A stretch of 64,000 nt of DNA from positions 593,001 to 657,000 of the forward strand of contig CM034411.1 of assembly GCA_019925095.2 (NCBI GenBank). The letters run 5' to 3'. This document shows, in pieces, positions 1-11,779 of this stretch; the stretch's first letter is position 1; every line of letters begins with the position of its first letter. Both the position numbers and the translations under genes were made by a program. This DNA comes from Dendrolimus kikuchii. Lineage: Eukaryota; Arthropoda; Insecta; Lepidoptera; Lasiocampidae. A model generated the notes under the pieces. It did not search any database. It saw nothing but the letters and a program-made list of their open reading frames with translations, and was not told the origin of the DNA.

Positions 1-1376
1 CGTAATCTAAGATGGTTTTTCAGGTACACATAATCGCCGATTTTATATTTGACTGAGCGAGTATGTGTGTCGTAATATGTTTTGGATGATTCTTTGGATT
101 TTCTTATAAAATCTAGAGCTTTTTCACGGGAATATTTTAATCTATTTTGGAGCATACGGACGTAGTCGGGGTATGTCGCTCCTGGAGACTCGTTGTAGAT
201 GGAATTTGGAATGAATGGTTTATTTCCAAACATCAACTCGTAAGGAGTAAAATGGGTTGTGGAATGGACAGAGGTGTTATAAGCAAGCATGGCTGTATAT
301 ACATAACGAGGCCAATTTGTTTGTTCCTCGTTAATATAGGATTTTAAATATTCCTTCAGGGTTGAGTGACTCCTCTCGAGAGCGCCTTGGGTTTGTGGAT
401 GGTATGGAGAGGACCAAAGGTTCTTGATTTTTAAGAATTCGCATGTTTTCTTAAAAAGGTCTGACATAAAATTGGGGCCCTGGTCTGTAAGGATCATTTT
501 GGGGATACCAAAGATTGATATATAATGGAGCAAGCATTCGCTTGTTTCTTCGGCAGTAGTACTGCGGATTGGGTATGCGGAAGAGAATTTGGTGAGATCA
601 TCTTGGATTGTCAATATATATTTTAATTTTGCAGGTCCAGCTTCAGGGAGTGGACCTACAATATCGAGGGATATTCTTTGAGAGGGTTCTGTTGAAGTAC
701 TGGTAATTTGCATTGGAGCGCGATTTATTTTCCTAAGGGCTTTGTTCTCTTGGCAAGATTTACATTGTTTCACATATGATTCTATATCACTACGCATCCC
801 TTTCCAGTAGTATGTTTGTTTTATTCTATTATACATTCGGACAGACCCCAAATGGCCTGCTATAGGAATATCGTGGTTATCGACAAGGATCTTCTTAATT
901 TCCGTAGGGGCTGGATATATAATATTATTATGATATATTTTGATTTTAATACGTGTGTCATGGAAAAGGTATGTTAATATATTATAGATTTTCACAAAGG
1001 AGTGCTTTTCAAACGGATTTTTCAGGTCGGATATACTTATTTCATTTATATCTTCAAAGACTATCAATTCGTTTCGAATTGTTTTCAGCGTTTGGAAGAT
1101 TTCAGGATAAGATGATTCGTCGAAATAATGTACTTTCATGAAAAGTAAGTAATAGATTTTATTATTGTATTCAATCTTTCGGAAAGAGAAAAGTTCTTTT
1201 TCGGCGTTATAAACGTTGGAGAGCGTTTCGGGATCACTTAGAATCTCTTGGATATAGGGATTAGATTCGTCTAAGTCCATAGATGTAGGGACCAGTGTAA
1301 TTTTTGTGGAAGACTTCATTAGACTCTCGTTATGTTCTTCGATATTTGTATTAAAGGAATTGTTTTTATCTGCCAT
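1..1376 (-). pseudogene. pol: Gypsy copy 1 pol, integrase segment (runs off the window)
   Basis: This reads as the C-terminal part of a Gypsy Pol. An HHCC zinc-binding stretch is followed by an integrase core with the D, D, E pattern (LDIVGPL, LTDQGPN and QGALERSH contexts) and the start of the C-terminal chromatin/DNA-binding region. It is out of frame with the RNase H part because of a 4-base deletion near 1390, and the stop lies beyond the window. Integrase would insert the cDNA into the genome. The only methionine start in this frame (MADKNN context) is internal to Pol when compared with the uninterrupted frame of copy 3, so it is probably not a real start. Confidence 0.85.
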
Positions 1377-1381
1377 AGCTT

Positions 1382-2480
1382 TCAGGAAAGTGGGTCGTCA
1401 ACAGGTAAGTCAGGGCATGAACTGGTAGATGGAATTGGATCGATATCTGTATGAACATCGGGAATTGACTGTGAGCTCGGCACGCATTCAGGTAAGTTAG
1501 GTCTATCGACATTGGATGCAGTATTGGGAGAGATTGGTAATTCTGATGTATGTTCAGGTAAGTCAATTCTATCAGCGTCAAGTTGGGCATTGGGAAGTAA
1601 TGGAGGTTCTAATACTTGTTCAGGTAAGTCAACAACTTCGTTTCCAGGTTCACCTCTGTAGTTTTCAATAATATCCGAAAGTGACATAAGGTCATCGTTT
1701 TGGTCGAGGGTATGTGGCGAGGTAGTAATGATTTCGTCGGGGTTAAAAGACGGTGGTGATATCAATAAGTCCATTAGATCTCCATCTATTGCAAGGTTGG
1801 AATCTGGGTTTCCGGGTTGGATTGGATTAACGGGAAAGCGAGACAAGGCATCCGCGTTAGAATTTATTTTTCCTTTCTTGTACTGGATTTCGTATTCGAA
1901 TTCTTCAAGTTTCAGTCGCCAGCGGACGAGTCGTGACCCGGGGTCTTTGCAACTAAATAGCCATTGGAGTGGTTTGTGGTCGGTAAGTATTTTAAATCGG
2001 TGACCATAAAGGTAAGGTCTGAATATTTTAGTACCAAAAATTATGGCAAGGCATTCTTTTTCAGTAACTGTGTAATTGCTCTCAGCTTTGTTAAGAGTAC
2101 GCGACGCATAGGCTATTGGACGGTCTTGCCCTACAGTGCCTTGGGATAATATAGCTGATATAGCATGATTGGATGCGTCACAGGTTAGGATGAATGGTTG
2201 TGTAAAATCTGGATAGGCTAATATTGGGGCTGTGACAAGTTTGTTTTTTAAGGATTCAAATGCGAGTTGTTGCTCATTTTGCCATATGAATAGGACGTCT
2301 TTCTTTAACAAGGAAGTCAGTGGTTTAGCCAATTTGGCGAAATCGGGTATAAATCTTCTATAATAAGACACTAAGCCGAGGAAGGATTTGATGTCCTTCG
2401 GTGACTGAGGAATCGGGTAGTTTGTTACAGCTTTAATTTTATCAGGGTTTGGTTTAACGCCGTCTTCACCGATAATATGT
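1382..2480 (-). pseudogene. pol: Gypsy copy 1 pol, end of reverse transcriptase, RNase H and linker
   Basis: The segment carries the conserved GLVSYYRRFIPDFAKLAKPL stretch that follows the palm, then RNase H motifs (CDASNH, TEKECLA, TDHKPLQW and NADALSR contexts) and a proline- and serine-rich linker. It is cut off from the reverse transcriptase active site by the LINE at 2481. It ends early at 1382 because four bases present in copy 3 (around 41949-41952) are absent here. Translation across the LINE junction adds a false N-terminus that is LINE antisense sequence. Confidence 0.9.
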
Positions 2481-4400
2481 GACATAAAATTATTACAAAA
2501 AAAGAAATGTTCTGCTCGGACTAAGTACAAACATAAGCCCACAGAAGAAAACCGCTCTAAATTTATAAAAATTCGTAATCTCTGCAATAGGGTGTGTAGG
2601 GACGCACAACGCCGTTATATCCACAAATCACTTGATACTGATGATTCCACTAAGATGTGGAAGTTTCTTAAATCTCTGGGAGTTGGCAAACCTTCTAACA
2701 ATACCATCCCTAAAGACTTAAACATCGAACTGTTAAATCAGCACTTCTCATCTTCCGCCAGATTTGATAGGCAATCAAAGTTGAACACCTTACACTGTCT
2801 TTCAAACTTGTCAACTCCTATTTATCCTTCATTTGTTTTTAGTCAATTTTCTGATCGTGATGTTAGGAAGAGCATTCTGTCCATCAGTTCCAATGCTGTG
2901 GGTTGCGACAGTATCAGTCGAAATATGATAGTTCCCATATTGGACATTATCATTCCAGTGATCACTCACGTTTTTAATTGTTCTATAACCTCTAGTACAT
3001 TTCCTGACACCTGGAAACAAGCACAAGTGATTCCATTACCAAAAAAAGTAAATCCTGTCCTGTTTTCCGAATATCGTCCCATTTCCATTCTTCCCTTCCT
3101 TTCTAAGGTGTTTGAACGTCTTATATATGAGCAGTTCAGCATCTTCCTTAATACAAACTCCCTAATCAATCCTCTCCAATCCGGTTTTCGTCCTGGTTAT
3201 AGTACTACTTCTGCATTGGTAAAGATCACTGATGATATTCGTTACGGTATGGGAAACGGTCTGCTAACTATACTGTCGCTTCTCGACTTTAGCAGTGCCT
3301 TTAATAATGTCGATTTCGACATTTTACTCGGGATTTTATGCTCTCTTAACATATCTCCGACGTCTATTGACTGGTTTCGCAGTTACCTGTTTGGACGCCG
3401 GCAACGAATTCGTATTGATGATGTTTACTCATCGTGGTGTGACTTGTCTGCTGGTGTCCCTCAGGGCGGCGTTTTATCCCCTCTTTTATTTGCTATTTTT
3501 ATTAATTCTATATCCAATAACCTTTCTTCGTCATACCACCTCTATGCAGATGATTTACAAATCTACACCCAGGCTAATTTAGATGGTCTGCATACAGCAG
3601 TTGCGACTACCAATCGAGACTTTTCTAAAATAGTCGAATGGAGTAAAGCTTACGGTCTATCTATAAATCCACAAAAGACAAAAGTTATAATAGTTGGTAG
3701 TTCCAGGCTAATCTCCAAGATAGACTGGTGTAATCTTCCTCAGATTGAATTTGATGGCGTGGTAGTCGATATTAGTGAAACTGTAAAAAATCTTGGGATC
3801 GTTATTGACAGAGAGCTGTCTTGAAGGCCTCACTTGACCAATCTCAGCCGAAGAGTCTTTGCGTCGGCAGCGTCGCTTAGACGACTTAAAAATTTCCTCC
3901 CTACTGCTACTAAAGTAATGCTTGCTCAATCGCTGCTATTACCCATACTTGATTATGCTGATGCCAGTTATATCGACTTAACCCAAGAACAACTGAACAA
4001 GCTGGATCGACTTCAAAATGTCTGTATACGGTTTATATTTGGGTTGCGCAAATATGACCATGTTTCCGAATATCGCAAGAAGCTTAAATGGTTACCTATT
4101 CGCCTTCGCCGGAATGTTCACTTACTCTCTTTTTTGTACAATATCCTTTTTGATCCTCGTATCCCTCCGTATTTAAAGGAACGTTTTGATTTCCTACATC
4201 TTTCTCATTCCCGTTATTTGCGCTCTAGTAATAATCTCTCCTTAATGACACCTGTACACACTTCTTCCTTCGTTGATAACTCTTTCACCGTACAGGCTGT
4301 CCGTTTATGGAACTCACTACCACTCAACATCAGACAAGCTAAATCCATAATGTCTTTTAAATTGATGGTTACTAAATATCTTTGGTCCTCGCAAGTGTAA
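2481..4400 (+). pseudogene. LINE reverse transcriptase with an internal stop (copy 1)
   Basis: This is the ORF2-like frame of the inserted LINE. RT motifs appear in order: the EYRPISILP stretch, SGFRPGYST, FSSAFNNVD (the D of motif A), SAGVPQGGVLSPLLF (motif B), YADDLQIY (motif C) and the LGIVIDRELS stretch. A TGA at 3822-3824 truncates the thumb and C-terminal domain (the remainder is 3825-4400). The protein would prime reverse transcription at a nick, but no endonuclease domain is present here. Confidence 0.88.
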
Positions 4401-4689
4401 AACATGCTGCTGATTCTATATATAGTATGATATATCTTATTTTTGTATAGTATATAAAGTATATTACTATTTATTTATTTCCTTTTTACTTATTCTTGGA
4501 ATGTTTCTTATTATTTATTGTCTTCACCGCCACTGTTGTTTTAATATTTTCCTTAGTTTAGGGGGTTGCCTGGAAGAGATCGCTTTAAGCGATAAGGCCG
4601 CCCTTTGTTCAACATTTATTGTACTTAGTTTAAGAACGTACCTAGTTTTAATTTTTGGTGAACAATAAAGTGTTTTCATTCATTCATTC
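2481..4689 (+). mobile_element. CR1-like non-LTR retrotransposon, 5' truncated, inserted in Gypsy copy 1
   Basis: The insertion is flanked by a 4-base direct repeat ATGT at 2477-2480 and 4690-4693. Its 3' end shows an AATAAA signal and a short (CATT)n tail at 4675-4689. It encodes a reverse transcriptase without the upstream endonuclease, as expected from 5' truncation. The ORF is open from the insertion point to 3824, where a TGG to TGA change (at the codon after GACAGAGAGCTGTC) stops it, and it resumes in the same frame to 4400. The same insertion in copy 2 keeps TGG. The RT reads like the CR1/L2/Daphne group (YADD box, SAGVPQGG motif, RLQN-type C-terminal region), but the exact clade is an inference. 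Confidence 0.88.
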
Positions 4690-5944
4690 ATGTCCTAGAT
4701 ATGCTACTTCCTTTCGTAGGAACTCGCACTTTTCTGGTTGTAGTTTTAAATTAAAACTACGAAGTCTATTGAATACAGCTTTTAGATTGTTAATGTGTGA
4801 ATTTAAGTCGGCAGAATATATCACGATGTCATCTAGATATACAAAACAACGTGTTCCTTGGAGACCGGAAAGGCAGGTATTCATCAATTTCTGAAAAGTG
4901 GACGGGGCATTTTTAAGTCCAAATGGCATTCTGTTGAATTGGTAGTGGCCCTGGGGCACGGAGAAGGCTGTTTTAGGAGCATCTTCGGGGGAAATAAGGA
5001 TTTGATGGAAGCCTGAGGTAAGATCTAGTGTCGAGAAATATTTACTATTTCCTAATTGGTCAAGGATCTCGGATATCTGCGGAATGGGGTAAATTTCACC
5101 AATGGTGATATCATTCAACTTGCGATAGTCAATTACTATCCGCCATTTACGTTGGCCCTGGGAGTCTGCTTTTTTAGGCACTATCCATATTGGTGAACTC
5201 CAAGGAGAGGATGAGGGCTCTATGATGCCTTGATTGAGCATTTTGTCGATTTGAGTTTCAACTTCTTTCTTATGACATTCTGGGAATCTGTACGACTTAG
5301 TGTGAATGGGAACATCGCTGCTTGTTTTTATTTCATGGGCGAGAGCAGATGTGTGGGACAGCAGATCATTTGCTAAATGGAAAATGTCTGAATACTGAGA
5401 ACAAACTTCTATAAGAGCATTGGATTCTTCTTGATTGAGATGGTCTATTCTTAAGGAATTAATTACTTCATCGGTACGGTGAGTTGTTTCTCGAGGATTA
5501 GCATTGGTGCAAAAGGCAATGGGATGAAGTGGTTCAACCTTAAGGTTTAGGTTCGGATTAATGCTGATACTGGATTCTGAGATATTAGCGATTGTTAGGT
5601 TAACACGATTGTTGTCTTTTATCTTGACTATGCAATTGGATATTAATATGTCTTTAGAGACATGTTGATCTATGATAATGCCTTCTTTTAGGTTGGTATT
5701 TCGGATTGAACATTCTATAACGGCCTCGCTACGAGGGGGAATGACGTAGAAGGGATCGGAGAAGAGTAGTTTTATCTCCATGTTTTCTATTTTCAAAGTA
5801 TCGTGAGTATAATCAATTTTACAGCCGAACGCGGTTAAAAAGTCAGTCCCTATAATACCATCGTAAGGTAAGTTAATGTTCTTGATGACATGGAATTTGA
5901 AGGATGCTGATTTGGATTTGTTTAATTTTAATTTTAGTTGAAAA
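4690..5944 (-). pseudogene. pol: Gypsy copy 1 pol, protease C-terminus and reverse transcriptase N-part
   Basis: Reading on the minus strand from 5944, the frame contains the C-terminal part of the retroviral-type aspartic protease (the IGTDFL motif). It continues with the reverse transcriptase fingers and palm, including LTSGFHQILI and the YLDD active-site box. The catalytic DSG motif of the protease lies upstream of the truncation point and is absent. The frame is broken after YLGH by the LINE. The codons just upstream of 5944 come from flanking sequence, not from the element. Confidence 0.9.
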
Positions 5945-5967
5945 ATACATAAAAACAATTCTCTCTT

Positions 5968-6230
5968 CTTAATTGCAGGAGTTCACGCAGACGGCCCACT
6001 TGTTGGAAAGCGGTTATCATCGCCTATGGACACTTGCAACACCAAAGGTGCTACAAATGCGTTGCTGCTCTCTTAAGGGGGACTGGAATCTGGTCACTAA
6101 AGGCCGGAACACAACTCAAGGTTGTTATGGCGACATGCTTTAGGCCAGGGGAGGTAGCCATCCGGCCGCAGGAATTCTTTCTCCGTTTCTGCACGGGTGA
6201 TTTCTGGACGGAAGAACTGGGTTATACTTC
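5968..6230 (-). repeat. Repeat A retroposon copy 1
   Basis: Repeat A is a family of about 310 bp with at least nine copies in this window. Read on the minus strand, the element ends in CTCCTGCAATAAAAA, that is a polyadenylation signal followed by a poly(A) run. Copies share that 3' end and vary in length at the other end, which is how retroposed SINE or LINE 3' ends behave. This copy is nearly complete but has a degraded A-tail and an internal 10-base loss compared with the copy at 31199. No tRNA-like promoter was seen. The class is unresolved (SINE or LINE 3' end). Confidence 0.7.
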
Positions 6231-6641
6231 GCACGTATAAAAATATTTATTTACAAATTACAAAATGTTCACAGAAACTCATCAGATATGAAATCCAATG
6301 CCATTTGATAGGAATACAAAGCGAAATTCTGAAATATTTCAGTGTACATTTCCTCGCGAGTCGCGTACGCTCCGCTGGTCTTCTTTGAAGCGCACTTACG
6401 ATAGCCAAATACAGTTCACCGACCAATTTAAGAGATTACTTCGCTTCACTTCGCTTCGCTTCAATAAATATTTTTTTTTTAATTATACTTGATACTGGCT
6501 TCTATGTTTGTTTCATTATGACAGTAGTAGTAATACGTGGTAGGGTCAGACTGTAAATCATTAGATTGATTACAGCTATTAGAGCCAGCTATATCGGTGT
6601 GATATCACGCTCTCACAGGATATTAGAGTGAAACGGTTAGC
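6231..6641. other. Unassigned AT-rich spacer
   Basis: No coding potential beyond short open frames is visible. There is a short CTTCG-rich run near 6440-6462 and a poly(T) tract near 6469-6480. This is presumably sequence that flanked the BEL element at insertion. The last bases before the BEL LTR are GTTAGC. Confidence 0.4.
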
Positions 6642-6848
6642 TGTTAGCGACGCATTATAACATTTATATAATATTTAATTTTTATGGCAAATAAATGGCG
6701 AAGACGGGCGGCAGAGGGCGTGCGTAGGACACCAGAGGGGGTTGGGCAGGATGCGGGGGTGAGTGGCGTCGATTGTCGCCCGCGCATCTTATAGTAGTCT
6801 GCGTTCCGCGTCGCGCTGTGATATGTGTTTTTTTATTTGCCTACGTAC
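6642..6848 (+). repeat. BEL/Pao 5' LTR, partial
   Basis: It starts with TGTTAGCGACGC and matches the start of the 3' LTR at 23379-23587 almost perfectly; the one difference seen is a 2-base indel (GATATG versus GATATATG). It stops at ...CCTACGTAC, where the Gypsy LTR begins. The 3' copy continues past the corresponding base. The remaining LTR bases and the primer binding site are not found on the other side of the Gypsy insertion. Confidence 0.85.
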
Positions 6849-7063
6849 TGTTATAAGGGAAATAAATTTACCCTTTTTAAAAAAAGAATATTTTAATTAA
6901 ACACTATAAGTAATTATTTTTAGAGAAGCAACCGCTCACAATAGAAATTAACGACAGACTGAGCTAAACGCATTGAGAACAGGGTATATGATAAGTAAGG
7001 CTGCTGAGGTATCTCGGCAGTCTTGCAGGTTAGCATTAACCCTTGCAGTACATGGGTATAACA
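6849..7063 (-). repeat. Gypsy copy 2, 3' LTR
   Basis: The 215-bp terminal repeat is bounded by TGTT...AACA and identical by eye to the 5' LTR. The polypurine tract expected just inside it (minus strand, 7064-7080) reads AAAGGGGTTAAGG. In copy 3 the same place reads AAAGGGGGAGG, an uninterrupted purine run. Confidence 0.95.
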
Positions 7064-7113
7064 CCTTAACCCCTTTAAGAAGAGACTTTGGGGATGTTTC
7101 AAAGTCTCTGTGA

Positions 7114-9012
7114 TTAAACTTTTACTCTAGTCGGAGCCTTAGGGGTGACTATTTCTATATCAGAATCTTTATCGGAAGAATCTTTTGAATCCGAATTCTG
7201 CGGAGAAAGTAATTTTAATTTAAATCTGGATGGTTGTGGTCGGTTGCCTCTAGGTTTACAAATTTTATAATATAAGACATAACTAAAATAACAAAGCATA
7301 CAAATGAAAAGTAAAATCGTTAGGATAGAATAGTGTGTCCCATATCTTACAATGTGCGGGTTTTCTTTTATGGAATTTAGATCACTTAACATGTTTTCCA
7401 AAAGCATTTTGCTTTTCTTATTAAAATCGTCCAAATCTACATCATGTAACTTGACAGGAGACACATTATCTATTTCATTTAGTTTTACATGGTCGCAACA
7501 AGTATCATCAATAAGGTTAAATTCTGGAAAGCTATTGACAGGTGAAGTTATATTTAAGATATTAGAATTGGGTATAAGTGTTGTACTTTTACAATAACCA
7601 ACACAATTTTCGGGGATATTAATGATACCTGTTCCAATTATTACAGTTTCGTACAATTTGGAATTGGAACAATCAATCGAAAGTTTGGTCGATTCTGATT
7701 GTATATAAATCCATTTATTGTTAGAGATTGATTTCCAAATATCTATTTTCCCGAACACTGTTTTCGTTTCACACTGCGGTGGTTTTTCACTAATTACCTT
7801 TGCTAGTAATTCACTCTCACAGCACTGTTTCGCGTCAGTGGAATAGACCGTTTCTACATTACAAATGAAGTTACCCGGACTTACATTCTTGCAGTTTCCG
7901 AGGTCATTAAAGATACAATACTGTGCTTTGTCTTTGGTCATTGCTATATATTTATTAGTTGGAAGTATCAAACTAAATGAGTTTGGTTGTTCAGGGTTAT
8001 GCGGAGTAGGCAGAGCGATGTTGTGGAATAGCATGTATTCCTTGGTGCTTACTAACGGTACTTGCACAACAAACATGATTTTATTATTTAAATAATAACA
8101 TACTAGTTTTGAAATACTTAGAATAAGGTGCATATTACTTAAATCTAAAACTACGGGCAACTCGAGGTCACCGGGCAAATGACGATGGTTATTAGCAAGC
8201 TCTCTGTATAATTGGTTTGGGGTTATAATGGCAGGATGCAGGATATTCTGACTACTAAATAATATTGCGTTGGTAATGTCTTCTAATTGAAATGATAACG
8301 TAAGTATCGATGCTTCTAAGGTGGTTAGGATTTCATTAACTTTTACTAATATTTGTAATCCATTTGTTAATTCGGTGATGTTTTTAACACTGACAGAGAG
8401 GTTGTTAATAGCGTTACTGAGATAAATTTCATTATCTTTTATTTTTTGTAAAGTTTCATTATAACGTTCTATTACAGATGTGGTAACCAGTATATTTTCC
8501 TTCATGAGCGAAATCAACTGTTTTTCGTTATTTTGTAATGCTGTTATCGCTTCATCGTATTTGAGAGCATCGTTTTCGTCTAAGGTGCCGAAAACTTGTT
8601 TCAGAATTGTACCTATCCCTCCTATCCAGGCACTGCGTTTTATGCGGTTATCTATTAAGTGTGAGATGGAGGAAAATTCTTTATTCATATCTTGATAACG
8701 TGCTTTTAGAGGTTGTAACATATTTCGGCATTCTGTGTCGACTTCTATGATTCTGGTTTGATTACACAATTTTCCTGTGATCTCAAAAGCATTTTCAATG
8801 TTCTGTATATGCGAGGTAAAGTGTGAAATATCTACCGGTATTAGGATATTTAACTGAACATTTTTAATTTTAAGTTTTCCTAAGTAATCATAGTAGAGGC
8901 CTGGACTTGAAGTAATTGATTGGATGTAGTCTTGATCGGATTGGACCCGAGTTGCGCTGCAAATAATGATTAATGTAAGTCTAACTAACGTAAGTATTCT
9001 ATTTTGTAATAT
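7114..9012 (-). CDS. env: Errantivirus-type envelope glycoprotein (Env), copy 2
   Basis: The Env is a class I-like fusion glycoprotein of the type found in insect errantiviruses and related to baculovirus F. The frame is open from 9012 to the stop at 7114. It begins with a hydrophobic signal-peptide-like stretch (near 9005-8945), but no ATG precedes it, so the start is probably supplied by splicing. A furin-like site RIKR is followed by a glycine-rich hydrophobic stretch that fits a fusion peptide. Further on come many cysteines and N-glycosylation sites, a transmembrane segment near the C-terminus and a short basic/acidic tail. It appears intact. It is nearly identical to the Env of copy 3. 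In such elements Env is thought to allow cell-to-cell spread. Confidence 0.88.
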   Translation of the reverse strand: MLQNRILTLVRLTLIIICSATRVQSDQDYIQSITSSPGLYYDYLGKLKIKNVQLNILIPVDISHFTSHIQNIENAFEITGKLCNQTRIIEVDTECRNMLQPLKARYQDMNKEFSSISHLIDNRIKRSAWIGGIGTILKQVFGTLDENDALKYDEAITALQNNEKQLISLMKENILVTTSVIERYNETLQKIKDNEIYLSNAINNLSVSVKNITELTNGLQILVKVNEILTTLEASILTLSFQLEDITNAILFSSQNILHPAIITPNQLYRELANNHRHLPGDLELPVVLDLSNMHLILSISKLVCYYLNNKIMFVVQVPLVSTKEYMLFHNIALPTPHNPEQPNSFSLILPTNKYIAMTKDKAQYCIFNDLGNCKNVSPGNFICNVETVYSTDAKQCCESELLAKVISEKPPQCETKTVFGKIDIWKSISNNKWIYIQSESTKLSIDCSNSKLYETVIIGTGIINIPENCVGYCKSTTLIPNSNILNITSPVNSFPEFNLIDDTCCDHVKLNEIDNVSPVKLHDVDLDDFNKKSKMLLENMLSDLNSIKENPHIVRYGTHYSILTILLFICMLCYFSYVLYYKICKPRGNRPQPSRFKLKLLSPQNSDSKDSSDKDSDIEIVTPKAPTRVKV

Positions 9013-9157
9013 CTAACCTAACTATTATAATATAGTATAATTCTATTACTAACCTATATCTATATCTGTGTAAGTTATATATATTATTTTTCTGGTCTAG
9101 ATTTTCTATTTCTAATTAAGAGTTTCTGTTTTTATTTTAATAATTAGTAGGTTTTGT

Positions 9158-10675
9158 TCACAGGTTTCCAACTTCAGCTGGTTTCACCTGGTCATAATGG
9201 TGAGTAACATGACGCCGGTTAATAAGCAAGGTAAGAGTATTATTACCGTTTATTTTAATCACCTTGTAAGGTCCTTTCCAAATAGGCGATAATGCTTTAC
9301 GTAATCTAAGATGGTTTTTCAGGTACACATAATCGCCGATTTTATATTTGACTGAGCGAGTATGTGTGTCGTAATATGTTTTGGATGATTCTTTGGATTT
9401 TCTTATAAAATCTAGAGCTTTTTCACGGGAATATTTTAATCTATTTTGGAGCATACGGACGTAGTCGGGGTATGTCGCTCCTGGAGACTCGTTGTAGATG
9501 GAATTTGGAATGAATGGTTTATTTCCAAACATCAACTCGTAAGGAGTAAAATGGGTTGTGGAATGGACAGAGGTGTTATAAGCAAGCATGGCTGTATATA
9601 CATAACGAGGCCAATTTGTTTGTTCCTCGTTAATATAGGATTTTAAATATTCCTTCAGGGTTGAGTGACTCCTCTCGAGAGCGCCTTGGGTTTGTGGATG
9701 GTATGGAGAGGACCAAAGGTTCTTGATTTTTAAGAATTCGCATGTTTTCTTAAAAAGGTCTGACATAAAATTGGGGCCCTGGTCTGTAAGGATCATTTTG
9801 GGGATACCAAAGATTGATATATAATGGAGCAAGCATTCGCTTGTTTCTTCGGCAGTAGTACTGCGGATTGGGTATGCGGAAGAGAATTTGGTGAGATCAT
9901 CTTGGATTGTCAATATATATTTTAATTTTGCAGGTCCAGCTTCAGGAAGTGGACCTACAATATCGAGGGATATTCTTTGAGAGGGTTCTGTTGAAGTACT
10001 GGTAATTTGCATTGGAGCGCGATTTATTTTCCTAAGGGCTTTGTTCTCTTGGCAAGATTTACATTGTTTCACATATGATTCTATATCACTGCGCATCCCT
10101 TTCCAGTAGTATGTTTGTTTTATTCTATTATACATTCGGACAGACCCCAAATGGCCTGCTATAGGAATATCGTGGTTATCGACAAGGATCTTCTTAATTT
10201 CCGTAGGGGCTGGATATATAATATTATTATGATATATTTTGATTTTAATACGTGTGTCATGGAAAAGGTATGTTAATATATTATAGATTTTCACAAAGGA
10301 GTGCTTTTCAAACGGATTTTTCAGGTCGGATATACTTATTTCATTTATATCTTCAAAGACTATCAATTCGTTTCGAATTGTTTTCAGCGTTTGGAAGATT
10401 TCAGGATAAGATGATTCGTCGAAATAATGTACTTTCATGAAAAGTAAGTAATAGATTTTATTATTGTATTCAATCTTTCGGAAAGAGAAAAGTTCTTTTT
10501 CGGCGTTATAAACGTTGGAGAGCGTTTCGGGATCACTTAGAATCTCTTGGATATAGGGATTAGATTCGTCTAAGTCCATAGATGTAGGGACCAGTGTAAT
10601 TTTTGTGGAAGACTTCATTAGACTCTCGTTATGTTCTTCGATATTTGTATTAAAGGAATTGTTTTTATCTGCCAT
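9158..10675 (-). pseudogene. pol: Gypsy copy 2 pol, integrase segment
   Basis: The full integrase is present: an N-terminal HHCC zinc-binding motif (HDIPIAGHLG ... CKSCQ), a core domain with D (LDIVGPL), D (LTDQGPNF) and E (QGALERSH), and a C-terminal GPY/F-like module (IWKGPYKVIKI). It is separated from RNase H by the frameshift at about 10690, so it can be made only as an isolated fragment. The stop at 9158 is the natural end of Pol. env lies downstream after a gap of about 150 bp. Confidence 0.9.
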
Positions 10676-10680
10676 AGCTT

Positions 10681-11779
10681 TCAGGAAAGTGGGTCGTCAA
10701 CAGGTAAGTCAGGGCATGAACTGGTAGATGGAATTGGATCGATATCTGTATGAACATCGGGAATTGACTGTGAGCTCGGCACGCATTCAGGTAAGTTAGG
10801 TCTATCGACATTGGATGCAGTATTGGGAGAGATTGGTAATTCTGATGTATGTTCAGGTAAGTCAATTCTATCAGCGTCAAGTTGGGCATTGGGAAGTAAT
10901 GGAGGTTCTAATACTTGTTCAGGTAAGTCAACAACTTCGTTTCCAGGTTCACCTCTGTAGTTTTCAATAATATCCGAAAGTGACATAAGGTCATCGTTTT
11001 GGTCGAGGGTATGTGGCGAGGTAGTAATGATTTCGTCGGGGTTAAAAGACGGTGGTGATATCAATAAGTCCATTAGATCTCCATCTATTGCAAGGTTGGA
11101 ATCTGGGTTTCCGGGTTGGATTGGATTAACGGGAAAGCGAGACAAGGCATCCGCGTTAGAATTTATTTTTCCTTTCTTGTACTGGATTTCGTATTCGAAT
11201 TCTTCAAGTTTCAGTCGCCAGCGGACGAGTCGTGACCCGGGGTCTTTGCAACTAAATAGCCATTGGAGTGGTTTGTGGTCGGTAAGTATTTTAAATCGGT
11301 GACCATAAAGGTAAGGTCTGAATATTTTAGTACCAAAAATTATGGCAAGGCATTCTTTTTCAGTAACTGTGTAATTGCTCTCAGCTTTGTTAAGAGTACG
11401 CGACGCATAGGCTATTGGACGGTCTTGCCCTACAGTGCCTTGGGATAATATAGCTGATATAGCATGATTGGATGCGTCACAGGTTAGGATGAATGGTTGT
11501 GTAAAATCTGGATAGGCTAATATTGGGGCTGTGACAAGTTTGTTTTTTAAGGATTCAAATGCGAGTTGTTGCTCATTTTGCCATATGAATAGGACGTCTT
11601 TCTTTAACAAGGAAGTCAGTGGTTTAGCCAATTTGGCGAAATCGGGTATAAATCTTCTATAATAAGACACTAAGCCGAGGAAGGATTTGATGTCCTTCGG
11701 TGACTGAGGAATCGGGTAGTTTGTTACAGCTTTAATTTTATCAGGGTTTGGTTTAACGCCGTCTTCACCGATAATATGT
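10681..11779 (-). pseudogene. pol: Gypsy copy 2 pol, RT end, RNase H and linker
   Basis: This is the same segment as 1382-2480 in copy 1, with the RNase H motifs CDASNH, TEKECLA and TDHKPLQW. A 4-base deletion relative to copy 3 shifts the frame just before the integrase, giving a stop at 10681. On the 5' side it abuts the LINE at 11780. Confidence 0.9.

Larger units (their letters stand above)
1..5944 (-). mobile_element. Gypsy (errantivirus-type) retrotransposon copy 1, partial, carrying a LINE insertion
   Basis: This stretch matches copy 2 base for base from 9300 to 15243 apart from about eight single-base differences noticed by eye. It runs in minus orientation. The integrase end is cut by the window start, so its env and 3' LTR lie outside. 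At the other end homology stops abruptly at 5944/5945, inside the protease region. The 5' part of the element (protease N-terminus, gag, leader and 5' LTR) is missing and the sequence passes into a repeat A retroposon. The LINE at 2481-4689 and the 4-base pol deletion near 1390 are shared with copy 2. It cannot make a full Pol. Confidence 0.93.

Noticed and set aside
147..347. Short plus-strand ORFs repeated over the Gypsy copies (66, 62, 91 and 61 residues)
   Set aside because: They are antisense to integrase and RNase H and are conserved only because the copies are nearly identical.
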